This document shows positions 10,322-17,497 of a DNA stretch of 64,000 nt, piece by piece. The notes under the pieces were generated by a model that was given only the letters and a program-made list of their open reading frames with translations, was not told the origin of the DNA and searched no databases. This stretch comes from DDH964 sp963763205 (lineage in GTDB: Bacteria; Desulfobacterota; Desulfuromonadia; Desulfuromonadales; DDH964), in assembly GCA_963763205.1 (NCBI GenBank), contig CAVXNQ010000022.1:62001-126000 (forward strand). Direction: 5' to 3'. The stretch's first letter is position 1; every line of letters starts with the position of its first letter. Made by a program: the position numbers and the translations under genes.

Positions 10322-13300
10322 TCCGCTTCAATCTCTCCGCCTGGGCGGTCCGCGAACGCGCGATCACCCTGTTTATGATTCTGGCGATTTTGCTGGCCGG
10401 GGGCTTTGCCTTTCTGCATCTGGGCCGGGGGGAGGACCCTGCATTCACCGTCAAGGTCTTGACCGTATCGGCCATCTGGCCGGGGGCGACCGCCAGGGAG
10501 ATGCAGGACCAGGTCGGCGACCGGCTGGAAAAACGCCTGCAGGAGCTGGAATTTTACGACCGGGTGGAGACCGTCGCCCACCCCGGCATGCTGCTGATGA
10601 AGCTCTATTTGAAAGACTCCACGCCGCCGAAAGAGGTGCCGGACGAATTCTACCAGGCCCGAAAAAAGCTGGGGGACGAGAAGATCCATCTGCCGCACGG
10701 GGTGATCGGGCCGATTGTGAACGACGAGTATGCCGATGTCTATTTTGCCATGTATGCCCTGTCAGCCAAGGGGCTGCCCCAGCGTCAGCTGGTGCTGGAG
10801 GCCGAAGCGCTGCGGCAGCGCTTTTCCCGGGTCGCCGGCGTCGAGAAGGTCACGCTTCTCGGTGAGCAGGAGTCCAAGATCTACGTCGAGATCTCCTACA
10901 AACGCCTGGCGACCCTGGGCGTCACCGCGCCCGAACTGTTTCGCGCCCTGGAAAGCCAGAACGATGTGACCCCTTCCGGTTTTGTGGAGACGGCCGGGCC
11001 GCGGGTCTATCTGCGGCTCGATGGCGGCATCGACGGCGTCGAAGCCGTCAAGGCGATTCCGGTGGCCAGTGGCGGAAAACTGCTGAAAATCGGCGATCTG
11101 GCCGAGGTCACCCGCGGCTATGAAGATCCGGCAACCAAAGAGATCCGGCACCAGGGGGAGCCATCGATCATCCTCGCCCTGGTCATGAAAAAACGCTTCA
11201 ACGGCCTGACACTAGGCGCGTCCTTGAAAGCCGAAGAGAAGGCGATTCGCGAGGAATTACCGCTCGGTCTGGTGCTGTCCAAGGTCTCTGATCAGTCCCA
11301 TGTCATCGCCGAGGCGATCGACGAATTCATGATCAAATTCGTGGCGGCGCTGGCCGTGGTCATCCTGGTGAGTCTGGCCACGCTAGGGTTCCGGGTCGGG
11401 ATCGTCGTGGCGGCTGCCGTGCCGCTGACCCTCGCCGCGGTGTTCGTGATCATGCTGCTGACCGGCAGGGATTTCGACCGCATCACCCTGGGGGCGCTGA
11501 TTCTTTCCCTGGGGCTGCTGGTGGATGACGCGATCATCGCCATCGAGATGATGGTGGTCAAAATGGAAGAGGGGCTGGATCGGATCGAGGCCGCGACCTT
11601 CGCCTGGAGTTCCACCGCCGGGCCGATGCTGTTCGGTACGCTGGTGACCATTGCCGGGTTCCTGCCGGTCGGTTTCGCCAGATCGACGGCCGGGGAATAC
11701 GCGGGCAACATCTTCTGGGTGGTGGCCTTCTCTTTGCTCACCTCCTGGTTCGTCGCCGTGCTCTTCACCCCCTACCTCGGCGTCAAGCTCCTGCCGGCGA
11801 TCCAACCGGTCGCCGGCGGGCACGCGGCGATTTATGCGACGCCGAACTATCATCGTTTCCGCGCCATGGTGCGGCGGGTTGTCGATCATAAATGGCTGGC
11901 CGCCGGCGTGACCCTGGCACTGTTCGGGTTGGCCGTGGTCGGCATGGGAAGGGTTGAGAAACAGTTTTTCCCCAACTCGGACCGCCCTGAACTGACGGTC
12001 GAGGTCAACCTCCCTCCCGGCAGCGCTTTTGCCGCGACCGACCGCACGGTCAAACAGATCGAAGCCACGCTGCTGGCCGAGCCGGAAGCGCAAGGCATCA
12101 CCAGCTATATCGGCCAGGGCGTGCCGCGCTTTATCCTGCCGCTCGATTCCCCCTTGCCCGACCCGGCCTTTGCCCAGATTGTCGTCCTGACCTCAGGCCC
12201 CAAGGCCCGCGATGCGCTCAAGAAAAAACTTCGCCAAGTCATTGCCCAAGGCGCCTTTCCGCAAGCCCGCGTGCGGGTGAAGCAGTACGTATTCGGCCCA
12301 CCCGTCCCGTTTCCGGTGCTCTTCCGCGTCATGGGTCCGGATGTGAACGAGCTGCGCCGGATCGCCCGCGATACCCGCGCCATCATGGAAAAAAACCCGA
12401 ACCTGCGCGATGTGCATTTCGATTGGGGCGAACGGACCCCGAGCCAGCGCCTGGTCCTCGATCAGGAACGACTGCGCCTGCTCGGCCTCACCCCACAGGC
12501 CGCCGGACTGCAGTTGCAGGCAATTCTGAACGGGGTGCCCACCACCCAAATGCGGGACGGCATCCGTTCGGTCGACGTGGTGGTTCGTGCTCCCGGTACC
12601 GAGCGCCACAGTTTGGAAAACCTCGCCAATATCTCCCTGACCACCAGCGACGGACGCGCGATCCCCCTCTCGCAGGTGGCGCATTTCGAAGCCCGCATGG
12701 AAGATCCGCTGCTCAAGCGCTACAACCGCGAGCCGTATATTGCGGTGCAGGGGGATGTCGTCGACGGGGTCCAGCCGCCGGATGTCACGGCTCAGGTTCT
12801 CCCCAACCTGGCAAAACTGCAAGCATCTTTGCCCGCCGGCTATCGCATCGAGACGGGTGGCTCCGTGGAAGAGAGCCAGAAGGCCAATACGGCGTTGGGG
12901 AAGCTTTTTCCGCCGATGATACTGCTGATGCTGATCTTCATCATGCTGCAGGTCCGTTCCTTCGCCACCATGTTCATGGTCTTTGCCACCGCCCCCCTCG
13001 GTCTGGTCGGGGCGGTGCCGACCCTGCTCATCTTCCACCAGCCGTTCGGCTTCAACGCCATTCTGGGGCTGATCGGCCTGGCGGGGATCATCATGCGCAA
13101 CACCCTGATTCTGGTCGACCAGATTCGCCACGATCAGGCCGCGGGACTCAGCGATTACGAGGCGATCGTCGAATCGACCGTGCGGCGGGCGCGCCCGGTC
13201 GTCCTCACCGCCGTGGCGGCGATGCTGGCCTTTATCCCGCTGACCTTTTCCAGCTTCTGGGGCTCGCTGGCCTATGTGCTGATCGGCGGCGTCGGGGTCG

Positions 13301-13419
13301 GCACGCTTCTGACCCTGCTCTTTTTGCCGGCCCTCTACGCGATCTGGTTCAAGGTGAAGCAACCTCATGCCTCCACGGAAGAAGGAGTACCGACATGTTC
13401 CGCAGCCTTGCAATCCTGA
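10318..13419 (+). CDS. RND family efflux transporter permease (AcrB/HAE1-like)
   Basis: Encodes 1033 residues, the usual AcrB-type length: first helix at about 15-35, large periplasmic domain, helices 2-6, a second periplasmic domain and the final helices. The proton-relay motif GLLVDDAIIAIEM near residue 400 retains both aspartates. The protein belongs to the divergent group found with short adaptors and NodT-type outer-membrane factors, which exports hydrophobic compounds, solvents or biocides by proton antiport. It sits between the adaptor (4-bp overlap) and the outer-membrane factor (25-bp overlap), forming a complete tripartite pump. Confidence 0.95.
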   Translation: MIRFNLSAWAVRERAITLFMILAILLAGGFAFLHLGRGEDPAFTVKVLTVSAIWPGATAREMQDQVGDRLEKRLQELEFYDRVETVAHPGMLLMKLYLKDSTPPKEVPDEFYQARKKLGDEKIHLPHGVIGPIVNDEYADVYFAMYALSAKGLPQRQLVLEAEALRQRFSRVAGVEKVTLLGEQESKIYVEISYKRLATLGVTAPELFRALESQNDVTPSGFVETAGPRVYLRLDGGIDGVEAVKAIPVASGGKLLKIGDLAEVTRGYEDPATKEIRHQGEPSIILALVMKKRFNGLTLGASLKAEEKAIREELPLGLVLSKVSDQSHVIAEAIDEFMIKFVAALAVVILVSLATLGFRVGIVVAAAVPLTLAAVFVIMLLTGRDFDRITLGALILSLGLLVDDAIIAIEMMVVKMEEGLDRIEAATFAWSSTAGPMLFGTLVTIAGFLPVGFARSTAGEYAGNIFWVVAFSLLTSWFVAVLFTPYLGVKLLPAIQPVAGGHAAIYATPNYHRFRAMVRRVVDHKWLAAGVTLALFGLAVVGMGRVEKQFFPNSDRPELTVEVNLPPGSAFAATDRTVKQIEATLLAEPEAQGITSYIGQGVPRFILPLDSPLPDPAFAQIVVLTSGPKARDALKKKLRQVIAQGAFPQARVRVKQYVFGPPVPFPVLFRVMGPDVNELRRIARDTRAIMEKNPNLRDVHFDWGERTPSQRLVLDQERLRLLGLTPQAAGLQLQAILNGVPTTQMRDGIRSVDVVVRAPGTERHSLENLANISLTTSDGRAIPLSQVAHFEARMEDPLLKRYNREPYIAVQGDVVDGVQPPDVTAQVLPNLAKLQASLPAGYRIETGGSVEESQKANTALGKLFPPMILLMLIFIMLQVRSFATMFMVFATAPLGLVGAVPTLLIFHQPFGFNAILGLIGLAGIIMRNTLILVDQIRHDQAAGLSDYEAIVESTVRRARPVVLTAVAAMLAFIPLTFSSFWGSLAYVLIGGVGVGTLLTLLFLPALYAIWFKVKQPHASTEEGVPTCSAALQS

Positions 13420-14801
13420 GCATCGTCAGCATTGGCCTGGTGGGCTGCAGCATGGCGCCGCCCTACAGCCGGCCTGAAACACCGGTCTCCGCCACCTGGC
13501 CCAGCGGCCCGGCCTACAAGCAAAGCACCGCCCCGACCGACACCCCGGCGGCGGACCTGAAATGGCGCCAGTTTTTTGTGAGTCCGCAACTGCAACAGCT
13601 GATCGAGCTGGCCCTGGCCAATAACCGCGATCTGCGCGTGGCGGCGCTGAACGTGGAAAAATCGCGCGCCCGGTTCCGGATCCAGCGAGCCGATCTGTTG
13701 CCGACGGTTGCGGCCGCAGGTAGCGGAGCGGTCCAGCGCCTGCCGGCGGACGTTTCCCCCAGCGGGCAAGCCATGGTTGCCCGCAACGACAATCTGGGCC
13801 TGGGGCTGAGCAGCTTCGAGGTCGATCTGTTCGGTCGCATTCGGAGCCTGAAGGATCAGGCTCTGGACCAGTACCTTGCCACCGCGCAGGCACGGCGGAG
13901 CGTGCAGATCAGCCTGGTCGCCGAAGTGGCCAACAACTATCTGAACCTGGCCGCCGACCGGGAACGGCTGCAACTGGCCCAAGACACCCTGAAAAGTCAG
14001 CAGACCTCCTACGGGCTCGTCGAGCGCCGCTTTGCTGCCGGCGTCTCCTCCGAACTCGACCTGCGCCAGGCCCAGACCAGCGTCGATGCGGCGCGGGTGG
14101 ATGTGGCCCGCTTCACCAGCCTGGTGGCCCAGGACGAAAACCTGCTGACCCTGGTGGTCGGCGCCGCGCCGCCCAAGGAGCTGTTGCCGAGCGATCTCGG
14201 CGCGGTCGGAACCCTGCGCGAGCTGCCGGCCGGCGTGCCGTCCGCGGTACTCCATCGCCGCCCGGATGTGCTGGCGGCCGAACTGCAGCTGATGGCGGCC
14301 AACGCCAATATCGGCGCGGCCCGGGCCGCCTTCTTTCCGCGGATCACCCTGACCTCCAGCATCGGCACGGCCAGCGCGCAACTGAGCGGGCTCTTCTCGC
14401 CCGGTTCCCTGGCCTGGGGCTTCGTGCCGCAGCTCAGCCTGCCGATCTTCGATTACGGCCGCAACCGGGCTGGCCTGACCGTCGCCGAACGCGACCGCGA
14501 CATCTATCTGGCCCGCTACGAAAAAGCGATTCAGAGCGCCTTTCGCGAGGTGGCCGACGCCCTGGCCCAGAGCGGCACGCTGGGGGCGCAGTTGCAGGCG
14601 CAGCAATCCCTCACCGAGGCGACCGCCGCGAGCTACCGGCTGGCCCAGGCCCGTTACCAGGGCGGGGTCACCAGCTTTCTCAACGTCCTCGATTCCCAGC
14701 GCGCCTTCTACGGTGCCCAGCAGGGGCTGATCGGCCTCAACCTCGCGCTTCTCGGTAATCGGGTCACGCTCTACAAGGTGCTGGGCGGCGGGAGTGAATA
14801 G
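13395..14801 (+). CDS. Outer-membrane efflux lipoprotein (OprM/NodT family)
   Basis: Encodes 468 residues with a lipoprotein signal peptide (lipobox VGC, lipidated Cys near 17) and two TolC-like repeats rich in long helices, ending with AQARYQGGVTSFLNVLDSQR, a hallmark of NodT proteins. It forms the outer-membrane channel for the adjacent RND transporter. The start lies inside the end of the transporter gene, and GGAG upstream provides the ribosome site. It is the last pump gene; a small Cys-repeat gene starts 50 bp later. Confidence 0.95.
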   Translation: MFRSLAILSIVSIGLVGCSMAPPYSRPETPVSATWPSGPAYKQSTAPTDTPAADLKWRQFFVSPQLQQLIELALANNRDLRVAALNVEKSRARFRIQRADLLPTVAAAGSGAVQRLPADVSPSGQAMVARNDNLGLGLSSFEVDLFGRIRSLKDQALDQYLATAQARRSVQISLVAEVANNYLNLAADRERLQLAQDTLKSQQTSYGLVERRFAAGVSSELDLRQAQTSVDAARVDVARFTSLVAQDENLLTLVVGAAPPKELLPSDLGAVGTLRELPAGVPSAVLHRRPDVLAAELQLMAANANIGAARAAFFPRITLTSSIGTASAQLSGLFSPGSLAWGFVPQLSLPIFDYGRNRAGLTVAERDRDIYLARYEKAIQSAFREVADALAQSGTLGAQLQAQQSLTEATAASYRLAQARYQGGVTSFLNVLDSQRAFYGAQQGLIGLNLALLGNRVTLYKVLGGGSE

Positions 14802-14851
14802 ATTCGGGGGGATTAACTCCCCGAATATCAACCGGCAAAAAGGAGAAGATC

Positions 14852-15187
14852 ATGAAAACAAGTGCATTGGTCGTCATGTCGGCGCTTCTGCTGGCTGCAG
14901 CGGGTCCGGTCCTTGCCTGGACGAATCAGGACCAATTCGCCTGCGAGGTGGCCCAGGTCAATTGTCCGGTTGCGGCCAGCAACCTTGAGCCGATCGCCAC
15001 GCCGAACCAGGGTGCAAGCTGGAGCAAGGACCGATTCGTCTGCGCCCTGGCCCAGGTCAACTGCCCGGCCGAAGCAAAACGCCCTGAGCCGAGGGCCACA
15101 GCGGTCAACAGGGGAAGTTGGAGTCAGGACCGGTTCGTCTGCGAGCTGGCCCAGGTCAACTGCCCGGCCGAGGCCAATGCCCCTTGA
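14852..15187 (+). CDS. Small secreted protein with three Cys-containing tandem repeats
   Basis: Encodes 111 residues: a signal peptide (1-22, cleavage near VLA-W) followed by three repeats of about 30 residues, each with the pattern W-[ST]-x-[QK]-D-x-F-x-C-x-x-A-Q-V-N-C-P. The two cysteines in each repeat are separated by six residues. I do not recognise the family. Strong sequence conservation between repeats, also at DNA level, indicates recent internal duplication or selection for identity. A ribosome site (AAAAGGAGA) precedes the ATG. It lies 50 bp after the outer-membrane factor in the same orientation and may be co-expressed with the pump. It could be a periplasmic metal-, thiol- or envelope-stress-related protein, but this is unproven. 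Confidence 0.75.
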   Translation: MKTSALVVMSALLLAAAGPVLAWTNQDQFACEVAQVNCPVAASNLEPIATPNQGASWSKDRFVCALAQVNCPAEAKRPEPRATAVNRGSWSQDRFVCELAQVNCPAEANAP

Positions 15188-15234
15188 GGAGAGAACCGCG
15201 GAAATCGAGAGGGCACCTTGGCAGCGTCAGAAGG

Positions 15235-15277
15235 GGGCAGCCCTGAGCGCGTACCGCTCCCGCGTCAAGGGCTGCCC
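15235..15277 (+). terminator. Stem-loop after the Cys-repeat gene
   Basis: Perfect 10-bp arms (GGGCAGCCCT at 15235-15244, AGGGCTGCCC at 15268-15277) enclose a 23-nt loop. It lies 48 bp after the repeat-protein stop. There is no T run, so it is either a rho-assisted end, an mRNA-protecting hairpin or a dispersed palindrome. Confidence 0.5.
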
Positions 15278-15361
15278 AGAAGCGGTGCCGACGCGGTTTG
15301 CCGGTTCGGTAAGCACAGATTGCTGGAGAGGACTTTGGAAAACCCCTCAAAACGCCTGAAA

Positions 15362-15652
15362 ATGCACGTCTCGAAAAAGGTCGTCCTGGCGCTGGTCTTC
15401 CTCCTCGCAGTGACTGCCGGGCTTTGGTATGGCATCCACTGGTGGCGGGTCGACCGGTTCATCGAGACGACGGACGATGCCTATGTCGGTGGCAACGTGA
15501 CCGTCATTTCTCCGCATGTATCCGGCTATGTGGCCAAAATCATGGTCGAGGACAACCAGTTCGTTCCCGCCGGCACCTCAAGCGCAACCCCTGCCGCCGA
15601 ACCATCCCGCTTGCATATCGCCACGCAATTCCGCCCGACTTCAGCTGCTTGA
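15362..15652 (+). pseudogene. Truncated EmrA/HlyD-type membrane-fusion protein stub
   Basis: The first 72 residues are a clear N-terminus of an EmrA/HlyD-family adaptor: membrane anchor, then FIETTDDAYVGGNVTVISP and HVSGYVAKIMVEDNQFVPAG. At that point homology stops abruptly and 24 unrelated residues lead to a stop. Real family members have about 350 residues, so the rest (lipoyl and barrel domains) has been lost. The break lies shortly before the palindromic element and direct-repeat copy, suggesting deletion during element-mediated rearrangement. Confidence 0.85.
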
Positions 15653-15778
15653 GAGTGGCTTGCCCCCGCAACCACTATTCAAGGGAAAGGGGGCCGGATT
15701 TATTTTTGACTTCTCTCCTTCCGCCCCACCGGTTGGAGGTATTCCTCCCTTTCATAGCCTCTAAATTGATCTGTCCCG
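15653..15778. other. Non-coding junction between the HlyD stub and the palindromic element
   Basis: No gene is visible here. The segment includes low-complexity pyrimidine/purine patches and ends with GATCTGTCCC (15768-15777), which recurs at 15973-15982 just outside the right arm of the palindromic element. Confidence 0.5.
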
Positions 15779-15970
15779 AATGGCGCTAGTTAAAGGGTGG
15801 ATAGCAGCAAAACCGGGACTGTCCCCGAACGGGGGCTGTCCCAGGCTTTTGCGGCGCGAACCACCCGAGTTTCATAGCCCGTAAAGATCTGGGACAGCCC
15901 CCGATGAAGCCGGGGACAGTCCCGAGTTTACTCCCCAGCAGCGTCGCAAAGAACTTAAACTAGCGCCATT
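15779..15970. repeat. Nested palindromic element (REP/BIME- or MITE-like)
   Basis: Three inverted-repeat pairs are nested around one centre. The outer arms are AATGGCGCTAGTT (15779-15791) and AACTAGCGCCATT (15958-15970); the middle arms are CGGGACTGTCCCCG (15814-15827) and its complement (15911-15924); the inner arms are CGGGGGCTGTCCCAG (15830-15844) and its complement (15889-15903). All are perfect. The 10-mer GATCTGTCCC occurs just outside both ends in direct orientation. No transposase is encoded. This structure fits a non-autonomous element, for example one moved by a RAYT/IS200-type enzyme elsewhere in the genome. Confidence 0.8.
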
Positions 15971-15990
15971 CAGATCTGTCCCCTTTTCCG

Positions 15991-16160
15991 AAAAATAGCG
16001 CCATAAGGGACCTGCATATCATCCTGTTCGGGGTTATTTTTTCGGTCGTTGGACTTTTTCTGAGCTCTTTCCTGTAAGAACTCGTGCGTCGGGAAAATCA
16101 GCGAGCCGCTCCTCCTGTGCCCGGCTTTCCGCGAATCTCCAAAAACTCTCCGCACCGCAC
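15991..16160 (+). repeat. Right copy of the roughly 170-bp direct repeat
   Basis: Offset by exactly 9120 bp from 6871-7040. It contains the last 28 codons of the hypothetical membrane protein (ending LHIILFGVIFSVVGLF and SSFL, then TAA at 16076-16078) without any upstream gene body, plus the same downstream flank. Two of the 28 residues differ from the left copy. It is a gene-end fragment, not a functional gene. Confidence 0.88.
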
Positions 16161-16185
16161 TGCTGCTTCGATCCCGCCCGAACCC

Positions 16186-16289
16186 CCATAATCCAGGTTA
16201 TGGTTATGGCCGAGGTTATGGAGACTCCTTTCCTCCGAATTTCCCGCCTCCTTCGAAATCCCCCGCCGCGGCCATAACCCAGGTTATAC
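16186..16289 (+). promoter_or_regulatory. Paired palindromic activator sites upstream of the TAXI operon
   Basis: Two matching near-palindromes occur: CCATAATCCAGGTTATGG (16186-16203) and CCATAACCCAGGTTATAC (16272-16289), with an extra half-site AGGTTATGG at 16213-16221. Their centres are 86 bp apart and lie about 90-180 bp upstream of a sigma-54 promoter, the usual position for enhancer sites of an NtrC-family activator. The binding protein is not identified. Confidence 0.65.
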
Positions 16290-16369
16290 CGGTTGGCTCC
16301 TCGGCCACGTTCTCCTTATGCCCGACTTTCCCCTTCAAATTCAGTCCGTTGAGTCCTTTTTTTACCGGC

Positions 16370-16385
16370 TGGCACCGACCTTGCT
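16370..16385 (+). promoter_or_regulatory. Sigma-54 promoter of the TAXI TRAP operon
   Basis: TGGCACCGACCTTGCT matches the sigma-54 consensus TGGCAC-N5-TTGCW, with GG and GC exactly 10 nt apart. It lies 68 bp before the binding-protein start codon and downstream of two palindromic enhancer-like sites. It predicts that glutamate/organic-acid uptake here depends on RpoN and an enhancer-binding protein. Confidence 0.82.
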
Positions 16386-16452
16386 ATAACACTGTTTTCA
16401 AAATCGCCCATCAACCCTGGCGACAGGGTCCATTCCCCAAGGAGGAGAGCGC

Positions 16453-17427
16453 ATGAAGAAGATCTTTGCAGCAGTGGCCATCGCGGCCCTGACCGTGTCC
16501 GGCCTGGCCGTCGAGGCTACCGCCGCCACCCGTTACGTCACCATCGGCACCGGCGGTGTCACCGGGGTCTACTACCCCACCGGCGGCGCCATCAGCAAGC
16601 TGGTCAACGCCAAGCGCAAGGAATACAACCTGCGCATGACCGTCGAGTCGACCGGTGGCTCGGTCTTCAACGTCAACGCCATCGCCAACGGCGACCTGGA
16701 GCTGGGCGTGGTCCAGTCGGACATCCAGTATCAGGCCTACAACGGCCTGGGGGACTGGACCGGCAAACCGGTGACCAAGCTGCGGGCGATGTTCGCCATC
16801 CATCCCGAGGCGGTGACGATCCTTGCCGCGGCCGACAAGCACATCACTACGGCGGCGGACCTGAAAGGGAAGATCGTCAACATCGGCGCCCCGGGGACCG
16901 GCCAGCGGGTCAACGCGCTCGACCTGTTTGGCGCCATGGGCATCAACCCGGACACCGACCTGACCGCCGAGGGGATCAAACCCTCGGAGGCGGCGAGCAT
17001 GCTCCAGGACGGCCGCATCGACGCCTACTTCTACACCGTCGGTCATCCCAACGGCTCGATCAAGGAGGCGGTCGCGGGCAACCGCAAGGTGGACTTCGTC
17101 CCCGTCCCGGCCGATGTGGTGGCCAAGCTGACCAAGGCGATGCCCTATTACGCCCCGGCGATGATTCCGGTGGCTGACTATCCCGGTGTCGCCAACAAAG
17201 AGGACGTGCCGACCTTCGGCGTCAAGGCGACCATCTGCACCTCTGCCGACGTCCCCGAGGACGTGGTCTACGAGATCACCAAAGAGGTCTTCGAGAATAT
17301 CGACCAGCTGAAGACCCTGCACCCGGCCCTGGCGGTGCTGACCAGGGAGAACATGCTGCAGGGCCTCTCCGCGCCGCTCCACCCGGGGGCGCTCAAGTAC
17401 TTCAAGGAAGTCGGTCTGATCAAGTAA
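16453..17427 (+). CDS. TAXI family TRAP transporter solute-binding protein
   Basis: Encodes 324 residues: signal peptide (1-24, ending ATAA), then the TAXI signature GTGGVTGVYYPTGGAISKLV and the usual two-lobe binding fold to the end. TAXI proteins bind substrate in the periplasm for a fused DctQM-type permease, which is encoded next. The TAXI structure solved from Thermus had glutamate/glutamine bound, and here a glutamate dehydrogenase follows in the cluster, supporting a glutamate or C5-dicarboxylate ligand (inference). Expression is probably sigma-54 dependent. The ATG is preceded by AAGGAGGAGAG. Confidence 0.95.
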   Translation: MKKIFAAVAIAALTVSGLAVEATAATRYVTIGTGGVTGVYYPTGGAISKLVNAKRKEYNLRMTVESTGGSVFNVNAIANGDLELGVVQSDIQYQAYNGLGDWTGKPVTKLRAMFAIHPEAVTILAAADKHITTAADLKGKIVNIGAPGTGQRVNALDLFGAMGINPDTDLTAEGIKPSEAASMLQDGRIDAYFYTVGHPNGSIKEAVAGNRKVDFVPVPADVVAKLTKAMPYYAPAMIPVADYPGVANKEDVPTFGVKATICTSADVPEDVVYEITKEVFENIDQLKTLHPALAVLTRENMLQGLSAPLHPGALKYFKEVGLIK

Positions 17428-17443
17428 AGCGGCAAGCAGCGCG

Positions 17444-17472
17444 CGCCGGGGCTCGGTTCGCGAGCCCCGGCG
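17444..17472 (+). promoter_or_regulatory. Intercistronic hairpin after the TAXI binding-protein gene
   Basis: A perfect 12-bp stem (CGCCGGGGCTCG with its complement) and 5-nt loop lies between the binding-protein and permease genes, with no following T run. Such hairpins usually protect the upstream message and give more binding protein than permease. Confidence 0.65.
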
Positions 17473-17497
17473 TTATCGGGAAAAGGGAGGAAGCAAG

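Noticed and set aside
15970..16155. Minus-strand ORF over the right repeat copy
   Set aside because: It is the antisense of the gene-end fragment and has no independent support.
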